A DNA stretch of 64,000 bases, from positions 25,410,595 to 25,474,594 of the forward strand of contig OX439129.1 in NCBI GenBank assembly GCA_949318235.1, in the 5' to 3' direction. This document shows, piece after piece, positions 12,752 through 28,800 of the stretch. The position numbers and the translations under genes are program-made. Position 1 is the first letter of the stretch, and every line of letters begins with the position of its first letter. The stretch comes from Ecdyonurus torrentis. Its lineage: Eukaryota > Arthropoda > Insecta > Ephemeroptera > Heptageniidae. Below the pieces are notes generated by a model. The model ran no database searches, had not been told where the DNA came from, and saw only the letters and a program-made list of their open reading frames with translations.

Positions 12752-15719
12752 GCGTTTCGATATATTTGCAATATGAAACCAGAATTATGTATTATTTATA
12801 ACATAACTTCAATATTTTTATCATGTCTACCTTATTTCATTCATTCTGTATCATTTTAGGAGATTATGCAACAAATTTAGTGCATAATAAGACTATCATA
12901 CTGTTAACGCTACAATAACCCATTTTATATAACTCTCTAGTTAGAGTACTCTAGAAGTTCGCTATGGGTAGTTTACAATTTTTCCATTTTGAAGTAACTT
13001 TTGTAATAGCTCAATAAAATCAAAAATAACTTTTTTAGCAATAAATTTTGCTTCAGTTTTTTGCTTTTAATCAGAAACAAAAATTTACAAAAACGTTAGA
13101 TAATTTTAGATATAATTGAAGTAATATAATGGAAAGAAAAAAAAAAAAAGAAAGAACAAGAAATAAAATATAAAAAAGAGTCAAATTTATACGGTGTTTT
13201 TTGCCATGCATGCGCGTACCATTTAATCGGGCCAAACTCGTAAAATATTTCACGTCCATAAAAACTTATTAAATTGTTTGTACGACTTACAGTGCTTACA
13301 AAACTCATCTGCAAATGTGAGCTTGAAAAATAAGAAGACTGCCTGGGTCTATCTATTTTTAGTTTTTGTATTGTACTTCACTTAAAGAAGAAGAAGAAAA
13401 AAAAAATCAATTTTTGCTGCATATTTTGAATCACATTACAATCAAATACTTTTATAATATTGATATGTTATTATTATTATATTATACAGTAAAATAGCTA
13501 TATTTCTTATCTCCTGGTAATGTACGTAAGTTGAAATGATATGCATATCATCAAGAGCTATATTCTCATTAGGACAAAGAGAAAGTCTTATAATTTTGAA
13601 AGGCAACGTTAAAATACACTAACTATTGACTCATTAAATAATATTTTATAATAAAAGTATTGTAAAAAATATTTGAAAACATTGTATCAATTGAATAATA
13701 ACATTCAAATAAGTTTTCCATTTTTAAGAACACAAGAAATTGTGTCGAGTTTTTTTTTTTTTTTTTTTTTTCCTTCATTTTTTTCCCCTTCCTTGTAACC
13801 TTTCTTTTTCTTTCTTTTTCTCTTTTTTTTTTTTTTTTTTACTTTGTGTCAATTTACATGCTAGGCACCAGAAATCTTTGTTCGTGACAAGCACAGGAAG
13901 CCAGCAGGGATTACAACTCTGCAAGTTTCAACTCAACTCTGCTCTATACTCCACTTTATTATGAACGTTTTTCAAATTGGCTTTAGCGTGAATGAATCAC
14001 GTAAATGAGTAACTTTTACTTCATTAGATATTATACTTGATATAACATTTCGTAACTTTATAACTTTTGTATAATATAAACAATTTGCTCATAATACGTA
14101 TATTATATAATAATATTATATTTGTATAAAAACCCAGTTATATACTGTAAAATCATGTACACATTAAACAACTCATACAACAAAGTTCATGTAATTTAAA
14201 CTTTTTTCAACTTTTTTTCTTTTAATGTGATTAAAAAAAAATTTAAATTGTAATAATTTTTATTTTATGACAACCTGCGTATAATATTGTACTTTTTTTT
14301 TGTATTTTTTTTTTTTTTTGCCCTCTTTCGTTTTATTTATTTAAATCAGAAAAAAAGAGAATATTTTAATTTTGTCGTTTCATTATTTAACAAGAACTTT
14401 TCAAACAAAAAAAGTTAAATATTAACTTTTTAAAAATATTGCTTCATACTGTCTTTGTCTTAACAATAATAAAATTAAAAATTAAAAAAAAAAAGTTTTT
14501 TTTTTTAATTTTTTTTTTATTTTTTAAGTAAAGGATATTAAAGAAATAATTCTGCCTAAAAAAATCTAGTCTCAAGGTCAAAACGTTTTTACTAGTATTT
14601 TTATAATTTTTACTTTCTAATAAATTCTTATTAAACTTCTTTTAAACACGCAATCGCTTTCGTGTTTCAACAAGTATAGGATGCAAACTGTTAACGGAAA
14701 GGTATCAAATTAATATCAGCCTCCTTTTTAAAAAGCATTAGCTATTACTTAAATAACTTTTTAATTAGAACTATTTTTTGAACACTCATGAAAAAGATCC
14801 CATTCCATAAAAAAAATTACACTCTCAAATTTTACTCCATACTTTTTTTCTTTAGATTTTTTTTATATATATAACTAACACAAAATTTTATAACATCTAA
14901 CACCCTTCTTGAGTTTTTTTTTATGCTTTTTGTTTGAATTCTTTCAAAAACATATTCTCGGACTTGTTTAATGTTCTTAAAAGCTTTTCCTTTCCTTTTC
15001 TTTTTTTTTTTTACCATTTATTTGGAAAAATAATACACATTGTATATTATATTAAGAGGGGGAAAAATGTAAACATTTTGTAAATAAAATGCAATGTAAA
15101 TAACATCAAAATGTATTAAAAATATACACATACAGTAGAAAATATTGTGTTACTTATAACTTAACTTATAACTCTCATAAAGTATTTTTTTGTTTATGTT
15201 GCATTTTGTAGGCAAATAGATAACAATTGATCTTATTTATCAACAATACACAGGGATTTAGAAACTATATTGCCCCTCGTACCAAGCTTGTGGAATATTG
15301 CCCCTCGTGTAATATTTTCAAGCTTTCATCAGAAAGAGTGTGACATATCTATTTTATTTTCTATTTCTTTACACTTTCAGACTTTATTATGAGCATCGAA
15401 TAAAAGTGTCAATGTGAGTTAAATTTTTAAACAATAATACAAAATTAGTTAAGATTTTAGTTTGTTTTGATAATAAAGTGTATTATATTATAAAATATTA
15501 TATGTCTGGCCCACTCTTCCACCTAACCCCAACAGAAAACATCAATGAAATTTTTTTCTTACATACAAAATTATAATAAGAGTAAAATAATAATACTACG
15601 TAGAAAGGGGGAAAAACATTTACAAATATCATAATGAAAGAAAACAAAATTATATACAGCTTTATGGTAACCAAATGCAAAACTAGGTTAGAAAAAACTG
15701 GAAAAGATGGGGAAATAAA

Positions 15720-15751
<32 letters not shown>

Positions 15752-15829
15752 GGCAAAGTGAATAATACTACAGTATAATTACATACACACATACATACAT
15801 ACATAATAATATACATAACATATACATAT

Positions 15830-15832
<3 letters not shown>

Positions 15833-15916
<84 letters not shown>
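15833..15916. repeat. (TA)n microsatellite with TACA flanks
   Basis: A TA tract of about 84 bp, flanked on both sides by CATA units. Confidence 0.95.
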
Positions 15917-15924
<8 letters not shown>

Positions 15925-16178
15925 TACATACATACATTTTATTATGGATAGGATTGGGATTTATAATTTCTTTTTTTTTAACTTTTTTTTATTTAATATT
16001 TCAGAATTAAAAGTGTTTCTTAATTAAACATAATGCTTAGTTCTTATTTTTTTAAATTTATTTACAACTTTTTAGTCTTAGAAAAAATATTACAAGATAT
16101 GAACAAGATATGAGTGTAAATTAGTTAAGGCAGGCAGTTTTCAAATTATAAAAAAGTAAAGAAGGAAGGAAGAAACAG

Positions 16179-16280
16179 AGGGAGAGAGAGAGAAATAGTG
16201 TGTGTGTGTGAAAGAGAGAGAGAGAAATATTGTGTGTGTGAGAGAGAGATAGAGATAGAGATAGAGATAGAGATAGAGAT

Positions 16281-16368
<88 letters not shown>

Positions 16369-16369
16369 A
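16179..16369 (+). repeat. Compound (GA)/(GT)/(GATAGA) microsatellite
   Basis: GA and GT blocks are followed by about seven GATAGA units and a long GA tract. It gives low-complexity frames on both strands that are not genes. Confidence 0.95.
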
Positions 16370-18909
16370 ATAGCGTTGTTTGCTTTTTTTTGTAAGAATG
16401 TACACAATATAAATTTATAATGTAAGTTGTATGTATAACAAAACATCCCTCTAGACCGCTCTAGACATTGCTCTGTCTTTTGCAGTACAGAAATACCTCC
16501 TAGCAGCCTATGTACTGTACACAATGGATGTAATATAATATAATATTTATGTTAAAATTTAAATTAAACTCGTGTTATTCTCATAAGAAAAATATTGAAG
16601 ATTTATAGTTTATTTTTAAAATATATAATATTTAATATCACAATTAAGTGTACTATTTATAACCTCTTTAACATATTTAACCAAACTACTCACTATTCAA
16701 ATGTCAAAGTATTTTTCTTTTTGATAAGCCATGATGTTATTTTTGAAGAATTTGTTGGAGTATAAAAAATGCAATCATGATGTTAATTAGTTTTCTTCCG
16801 TCGTATCTTTGCGTGTTTTCTTACTTTAGGTTGTCACTCAAAGTAGATATATATGACAGTACCCTCTGGGAAAACAAACCATGCATCTTGACAAATATCC
16901 CTGGTTGAGGTTTACGCAGCTTGAGAACGTGTGGTCCAACGCACGTCTGTTGTAAAACCATCTACTTTATATACCGCATGTAGCTCTCACAAAGTATATC
17001 CCAAGTAAAATTTGAAATCTCTTAAGTATACTGAAATCATTTACATTTTCTCACACATTGTTGAGAAATATTTAATTGACAAGACGTTTCTTAGAAATAA
17101 TATTATATAGCAAAATAACTAAATAATATAATATAATATAATGAAATGTTAATATAATATGGGCATCAACTTTTCAAATATAAGTGTAATTTTATTTTTC
17201 ATATTTAAATTAAAAATTCTTTATTCATCCAACATTCATAAACACATTTAAATGCATTAGTTTAGGATGATATTGTTACAAATGAAAATGTAGAAATGAT
17301 TGTCAATTTTATTTACACATAAAAATAAAACAAAAAAAGAAAACAACATTAATGTACAAAAATTACAATTTGTATTTAAGATAAAATATATTCTGTATTT
17401 TTCTCCCCTCCCCCAACCCTCATTTCTATATAATAGTAACATTTGTAAGCTTTAAGAGCAAGCTTTGAGAAAATTACTTCATTTTCACGTTTTTAATTAA
17501 GCTGCTCTGAATTAAAGTGACTATTTTCAAGATAATTATTTCAGTCTAAAAGTCTTTTCTGAATTCTTACAAGCTGCAGCAGTATTGCTTGCGTGTTGAT
17601 CCTAAAGTGCCATACTTTCACAAGTATGTACAATAACACAGACATTTCGTTCCTACTTATATTGTATAGAATAGTCTCCTTTCTCGTACAGTACAAGTGC
17701 TTTAATCCTACAGAGACTTCATCTCACAGTGTTAAAAAAAAAAAAAAAAAAAATGAAAAAAAAAAATGAAAACTTAAATATTTAAGTATATACTAGAGAC
17801 CGTTTATGTCATAGATTTGAAATAAGTGTGTCCATAAAAGAGCAGCACTTTATGCCCATCTTTTAAATAAAAAATATTTAACGTACATTTTCATAAAGTT
17901 TGAATTTTATTTCCATGCTAAGCTATATGTTTATAACCTAGTTCAAAAGTTCAAATGCCATATAAAATACTTTTCACTGTGAAAGCGTAATAATTTTTTG
18001 TAGCGTATATACATAGCCAAAAAGTGTATTATAGAACCATGATATGCTGATTTATAAACCAAACATCTCTTATATTAAAAAAAAAACTGCATTTAAAAAT
18101 TAGCATAGGATGATTCTTTTAAAAAAAAGAACATAACTTTACGTATATTTTCAAAGTTTTTACGCTCATTTAATAGCCGTAGCTGAGCTGCAATAAAATT
18201 CAATTAGGGATAACTTTGTAATGGACAGCAGCGTAAGTTTATTACATAAATATTATAAATTTAGAAAAATATATAAAATTTAAATTTTATAATATTTAGG
18301 CTATAAACTTGCACTGTTGTCCGTAATCGCAAAGAGTTCAGACTTTTCTTTTCTTTCTTTCTTTTTCTTTTCTTTTCTTTTTCTTTTTTTTTTTTAACTA
18401 AAACTCAATGCAAACTTTTACTTCCTACCTTTTTGTTAATGAATTTTTATGAGAGTTGAAAGTACCAACGAAGAGATATTTTAAATTTAATTCAGCTTTT
18501 GGCCCAAAATCTTTTTTTATCAAAACTATAGTTGTAACCAACGAAAAATACCGTAACCGAAATTATATTTTATTTTGATATGTATAATATTTAAAAATGT
18601 TAACTTTTAACTAAACACCATTATATAATATGCCAGGGGTTAAATATACATTATTTTGTTACATAGAGTGTGCAGTCATTAAAAACAACTCGCAAGACTA
18701 ACAGTTGTAAACCACCGCTGTTGTAAAATAACGTTGCTCGTTTATAGTCATGTCTGTTCGCAGGTACATAAGAATTTTTAAGAAGCAATTTCAATGTCTA
18801 CGTATTATATATATCTAACTATCTGCAAAGAAAACTTTTCACGGTGTCACATTTAATATTATTAAAAAAGTTCACAAATTCAATGCTTTTTCATCGGAAT
18901 TAAGAGAGT

Positions 18910-19054
<145 letters not shown>

Positions 19055-19863
19055 GAGGAAAATGTAATATTGCATTTTATTGAGTACCCAAAATTTAAGC
19101 TATTTGATAACAAACTATAAACTAAGTGACGAGAAAATGAGCGTGCTCCATCAGCTGACTGCTTAAGATAAGTAATGTAAGTAGATAACCTATGTAATCC
19201 AGAGAGGATTCCCGCTGAAAAGTACTGGTCAGCTGGAGACGTGTATTGCGGGTCAAAATTACATTGATCAAATGGGCAACAAAATATAACTTCCAGGATA
19301 AAATAAATTGAAAGGCAACAGAAAATTGAATAACGATATTCTCTTTGGATTACCTATCTATAGAAATACCTTAAAGATAAGAATAGAATAAGAATAGTAT
19401 TTACAGAGGCGTTTTATTTTTTTGTACTTTCGAGTGAAGTATAGCCTCTTCATTCACTGACTTTTTAAAAAATTATTTCATTGTCGTAAATTTTAACCAT
19501 GTTTTTGTGAGGTTCACAGAAAAAAAAAAAATATGTCTCTTTTGTCAAAAAGTTTTTCCTACCTTTGCGGACCCACTCTGTAGAATGCTCAAAATAGCTT
19601 TAAAAAAACGCTTAAATTCAAGGGCGATTTCTGGTCCAATTTCGATATTTTTATCTCAATTTGTTCTATTTTTTTTTTCTTTTTTCCCCTCTATTTTTTT
19701 TCATTGAATTGTCTGATGTCTACTGTATTGTTTACTGGGACTGTAGAGGATAGTGACAATGCTTTACAATCTAAATATATGATTAATAACTCTGCTTCGA
19801 TTGCAAAATATCGGAATGAGAAAGGATTGACTTGAATAACACATTTGGTGTCATGTATACATG

Positions 19864-20006
<143 letters not shown>

Positions 20007-20455
20007 TATATATATATAAAATAAAGTAAAAAAGAAATGGTAATTCACATTATAACTTTTATCATTGCTGTGTTTTGGTATTTGCATAAATAAAAAGACA
20101 TTTGTAAACAGAGTTTTTTGTTGTTGTTTTCATCAATGCATGTTTTAAGTTGAGAGATTATACATTCAAAACTTGTGAGCTCAACTCATACACTTTTAAA
20201 ACTTATATTATTTGTCAGAGACGTGTAACAAAAAATGAAGCTTTCATTATTTTTCTTCTATACTAGCCATAGTAAATTGCATTAGACATGCGGTTTTTAT
20301 TGTTACTTAAAAAAAATAGCCTCACCGAATAATTAAGCATACAATTTGTACCCTTCACGTTTAATTATAGAGAGTTACGCAGTGCCGTCTGTTTCTTTAT
20401 TGCTCTCGGCCGGGTTAGCTAGAGTTCTGTAAAAGTTAATAGGAGCGGTTAATGT

Positions 20456-20457
<2 letters not shown>

Positions 20458-20503
<46 letters not shown>
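20458..20503 (+). repeat. Poly-T run of 46
   Basis: An uninterrupted T46, directly after a GC-richer 85-bp stretch. Confidence 0.95.
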
Positions 20504-20506
<3 letters not shown>

Positions 20507-20949
20507 CTTCATACTTAAGTTTGTAACATTAATTAATTAAGAAACCCTATAAAATGAATCAAATTTTATTTGTAATTCCAATACATACGTCTTTTTTCTT
20601 CAAGATCACAGCTCATCAACTTAAAAAAAAAAGTAAAAATCTTTATCGATGGTTAATGAAACCAATTTATATGAAATTACATTGCTTCTTCCTAATCTTT
20701 TATTGCTCATAAAAACGTTCAAATAAAACAAACTTTTAATTGATTAATTGGAAATATATTGTTTTTTTGTTTTGTTTTTTTAAATATACAAAGATTTCAA
20801 CTTTGGAAATGTCCAGAGGGGAATATTTTTCCTTGATATATAATTTTTTTACACTAATCTTATGTGTTATAATAAAGTGCATTAAAACCTAACGTGCACA
20901 TGTGATACCGAAGTACATATTATGTAAAGTAATAAACTAAAGAGGTTTA

Positions 20950-21342
20950 TTTATAAACCCATACATATACAACATGAAACAACATGTTATTTTTAATGAT
21001 TAAACACAAAATGGGATCTACAAAACTGTTGACAACTTTTACCATAATGTAAATATAGCCCCACAAGAGAGCGTGAAAAAACTTTAAAGTATGCACTTTG
21101 TGTAAATATTTCTGTTTATGACATCAGAAAAAGGCAAAAATTAGTATTAAATTGTTGTGCAGGTTGCATAAATAATTGAAATTTTCTGATCACTGGTACG
21201 GTGCTGGGTTTTGAGATAAACTAATAATAATAATAAATGGTTTTTATTAGAGGCCAAAAACGTTACTAATATTATTTATGTAAGTCCCATCAAGTTATTT
21301 GTAATATGAATGCGTGTGTTTTCCTGTTGTCTATGCATTTAA
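20950..21342 (-). mobile_element. TTAA-flanked MITE, family A copy 2, reversed
   Basis: This is the reverse complement of the copy at 3326-3670. It shares AGCCCCACAAGAGAGCGTG and AATTTTCTGATCACTGG and ends CTATGCATTTAA at 21342. The left end is worn and an ATA-rich stretch interrupts it near 21222. Confidence 0.7.
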
Positions 21343-24073
<2,731 letters not shown>

Positions 24074-24410
24074 TTAAAGCCATAGACCACATAAAACAAC
24101 ATGTGCTTTCTAATGAATAAACACGAATCTTCAAAACTGTTGACAATTTTTACCAGAATGTTAATGTAGCCCCACGAGAGAGCGTGAAAATACTGTAAAG
24201 TATACAATTTAAGTGACTATTTATGTTTATGACGTCAGAAACACGCAAAAATTAGTATGAAAATGTTGTGCGGGTTGCATGAATCGAAATTTCTGATCAC
24301 TGATACGGAGCTTCAGTTGGGTTTTCAGACAAACTAAAGTTATTTATGTAAGTCCCATCAAGTTTTTTGTGATATAAATGCTTATGTTTTTCTCTGGTAT
24401 GTTCCTTTAA
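24074..24410 (-). mobile_element. TTAA-flanked MITE, family A copy 3, reversed
   Basis: It starts TTAAAGCCATAGACCACA and ends GTTCCTTTAA, with TTAA at both ends. The interior (AGCCCCACGAGAGAGCGTG, CGAAATTTCTGATCACTG) matches the other copies. The bases just left, ACCGGAAGTTGGCC, are echoed next to the minisatellite near 44680. Confidence 0.75.
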
Positions 24411-25387
24411 GCTTAGCAGAATAAGAATATACCTAGCATAGTACAAACGTCATTTTGAGATCCCATTGAACAAAAACTAACCGCTTTTTACAAACAATTT
24501 TTTGTTAGTTTTAAACAAACAATTTAAACCTATATAAATAGCAAATTCAATGCTATTTTTAGCTACAAAGTGCAAATCAATGAGTGTAGCCACCGTATAT
24601 AGTAACTCATTTTCTTACTCTCATGTTTTCGTTTACAATTAAAGAATAATAGTTTTATAATATACATAAAATCATCTATAATTACTCTGGTTGAAACAAT
24701 CATGTAACCCTGAATATAAGAATGATATTCGTAAACACTGTTTTGCGTGCCCCAAACCACAAAAAAATGACGATCACCTAATGCTTTTTAAATGACACTG
24801 CGCATTTTTTAGAGCAAGGGAACAGGGTTTATGAACATTATTAGTAATAAACTAATAATGAAATATTTATGTAAAATTTTATGAACATGAGTAAGATTTT
24901 TTTTTTAGCTCAAGTAATCTTGTTGGTTAATCAAATGAAAACGTGACCGTGAAGATGATTTTAGTCTTGTAAACAACATCAAAATCACTGTCATGTTGTT
25001 CAATATTGGGCGAAGTCTTAACGTCACATACTCAATATGAAAATCTATAAAGCTACAAGACTTATTCTAAAACATGTTTATAGAGATTTTTTTTTTGTCA
25101 GTAATACTAATATTATATAATGAAAAACACGATAAAAATATAACTGGAAAATACATAACGATAATGGAGTTTAATTTTTTTCCAAAAACATAAAACAAAA
25201 TATATTTTATAAAAAAAGCATTTCCATGTAAAGTGGCATAAAAAACTATACAATACATACAATGAAAAACATATAAGTTGTTTTGTATAACATTTTATCA
25301 ATAACTGATTAAAAATAATAAAAAAGAAGGATAAAAAAAAGGTGATATTCATTCCACACGTGATTTAGTTTTATAAAGGTTTAACTA

Positions 25388-25432
<45 letters not shown>

Positions 25433-25809
25433 TCTAGCAAAAAGTTTGTAATCTTCTTAAGGTTTGTAAAAACGTTTTAAACTTTGTTAACTTTACGTAT
25501 AGCTTATTCTCTCACACAGTTTTTCACGTACATTATAGATAGCGATACAAAATCATATTATACTCACACTGCTTATTATCTTGCTGTGTGTATATTCATT
25601 TTAAATTTATCTGATTTTTAAATGAAATATTTAGACAGGATCCTATAAATGGAAATTTGATGTTTCCATTTATTTGAATACAAAAAAAAAAAAAAGTATA
25701 TTCAAAGCAGTCAATACTGATTTCAATTCTGTAGTATATATTGAGCTTGATGATAGAAAAAATATTAATACACGGTAGCATACTGTACAGCATTATTTAC
25801 ATAAACGTC

Positions 25810-25847
<38 letters not shown>

Positions 25848-28800
25848 TGAATATGTTCTTATCAATACGGAAATTAAATTTATAGCTGGAAAAAAATGTA
25901 TTATTTGTTATTAGTTTTTTTAACGAAACATATGGTATATTTTCTTTTTAAATAACGTTAATATGTTTTTTTTTTTTTTTTTTTTTTTTTAATGCACAAC
26001 TTTTTTTAGTACTATTTGATTAAACTTTCTTTGATTAAAATTTCAACTCGAACTGCAAATGTCAATTGTCAATAGATGTACTGTACGTACATAAGAGGAC
26101 TTAATCAGATTTTTAATACAACCATTTTATATAGCATTTTTTTTTTTTTTTTAATATTAGTTGATAGTAAAATTTTATTATGATACTTTTTTTTTTGCAC
26201 ATTTTTTGATTAAATAAATTTATAAAGTACAGATTTATTATAATGTAGAAAACCAATTTAATTTAGATTTTACTCTTCTAGATACAGATGATAACAATAT
26301 CAAATATTATCTATAAAACTTGAAATTTTGATAGGGTATTTCTAAACAAAGTAGCTCTATGGTGTTACGATTGTAATGAAAGGAATACAAAAACATAAAT
26401 AGACCAACGAGCGACGTGACTGTGACAAGTTTGCGGTGAGTATTTTGAATAATGATTTCTGTTTTAGTTATATTATACTGTAATGGCCAACGAGTAAAGA
26501 GAGAATAGGTTCACGGATCACGTTATAGATAACATCTTTATTTTCAATTCAAAACTCTCTTCTCGTAATGAATGTTGTTATATATTGCTAATCTCTCTCT
26601 TTCTCTCCTCGAAATAGAATGACAAAATTACAGTGATTCATAGTTTTTATTAAAGTTCCTGTTTTTTTATTTTAAATATAATTTTTTTTTCGTTCAAATT
26701 TAAAAAAATCATTCTTATCAAATTAATCAAAAGAAGTTAAATTAAATGCGTGTTGCTGAAAAACAACAACATATGGATGGTATATAAAAATGTAATCGAT
26801 AAAATTGTTTCCAAACGATATGATGTTACCGCCGTGTGCTCTATTTTGCGGACTAGGCTATAAAAATTTTGTTTGAAAAATCTACGTAGCTATACAGTAT
26901 ATACACAGATAAACTTTTTATTTTATTTTGCTTAAGTTTCAATTTACTTACATGTATAGCAGATAAATAGTTATAGATTTAATAGAAAATAAATCAATTT
27001 TATCTGTAATCCCTTTCTAATTTTATTATTTTAGTTTAAGAATATATTATAGTATAAAGCATTTTTATCTACGAAAAGACGAGATTAAAATCTTTATAAA
27101 GTATTTATGAAAATAAAAGTATTATTTGTCACCTTTATCAAATAAAATTAAAGAAAAGTACGAAGAAACTTTATTATTATTATTATTATTTTTTTTGAAA
27201 TACAAAAGTAAGTGAAAATACTAAATCTGATAAATAAGAAATCACAGATGTTTTTTATTTCTGCTACATTCATCTCTTTATTCTAACTTTTAATAAAAAA
27301 AAATATATATCTGTAGAGATAATTTGGAATCGTATTTCATCGGTTATTTATAACTTTATTTGAAAGAAAAATCTTTATCCCATAGACAAATAGTTTTATT
27401 TTTTTCATCGTAAGCCCGACTTAATCGATGTAGATACACATATATTTTTATTTGTATATATTACAATTTTTAATAATTGGACATCAAAATTATTTTTAAT
27501 CCATTTAACACTGTAGAATTAAAAATTAATCCCAATTCAACAAATTAAAATTGCTATAAATTAAAATAAAAAAGTTTAAAAGTTTAGGGTTTAGGTTGTA
27601 ATTTATTACAGTTTTTATTAATAGAAAATCTAAAATAAAAATCTTGTAACAAAACAGCCATTTAAAATTAATGAGCAAAAGTATGTACTGAACGTTCTAT
27701 AACGTTTATTTATTTAAATTAAAAGTCTAGTTAATGTACGAAGTATCACTGAAACACTTAAAAATAATTTACATCATCTTCAAGGAAAATTTCTTGAGGC
27801 ATTTCTTAAAGTTTTAACCATTAATTAAACGTATATGAAAATGTTTTGAATAAACATTAATTAATATAATAAGCATTGCTTAAATAATACCATAAAATGT
27901 TGAAAACAATTTATAGCAAGTTACTGTAACTTTGCATTATTAACAGTATTAACAATATAGCAGAAACAAATCAACACTATTTATTACTCTTCAAGCGTTG
28001 TTTGTATTTCTACTGTTATTTTGTTGCAGAGATAAAAATATTATGTCTAGCTAAATATATATATTATATATATATATATTTTTTATTTTAACATCAAAAA
28101 AATATATAATTTTATACGTTAACTTACATTCAGTGGTTTGAAAGGGGTTTAGGCACCTGGATTCTCCAGATCAATAGATCTTTCAATGAAAATATTTATT
28201 CTATTTAAAGGAGCTTAAGTTACCTGAGTTTAAATTCAATTTAGTTTAGAGAGGGCTATTTTTTTCCACCACCACAGACAGGTGTTTATTAGAGGAGGAG
28301 AGATGCTGAAAATAATCACAGCTTAGGTAATTACAACTAATTTTAATTAAAATTTACTTACTAAATTATTTAAAATAATTTGTAACGTTATATGTCAACA
28401 CTATTAATATAAATTCCAACTGTACTGTAAAACATTTGGGTTCAATTGAGAGTTTATATACTTTATTTCGACTAATAAAAGCTGTTAAATATTATTATTA
28501 GATGTCTAAGCTGGTTATTATCTGTATTTCAAGTGACATTAGAGAAGTGACGTTTGTATTGAAAAAAATAAAGCTGATATGACTTTTTTTATTTTATTTA
28601 AGAATGACAGCTGCGCGAGCAAAAAAAAAAAAAAAAAAAAAAGTATTATAACTTTTTTATTAACTAAAATTTTAGTAACAATTCTAAAAATTAAAGATTT
28701 CAATTTATAATTTTTCATTCGTATCTTTTCTTTTCGTAACGTGTATAGGTTAATTGCTAAACATAGAAAGAAAATTATTTCAAAGTATCAATTACATTGT

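Noticed and set aside
15270..15315. Duplicated ATTGCCCCTCGT motif
   Set aside because: A 12-bp direct repeat only; too short to support a feature.
16121..16524. Ser/Leu-rich 127-codon minus ORF
   Set aside because: It is produced by GA/GATAGA repeats; no domain or splice support.
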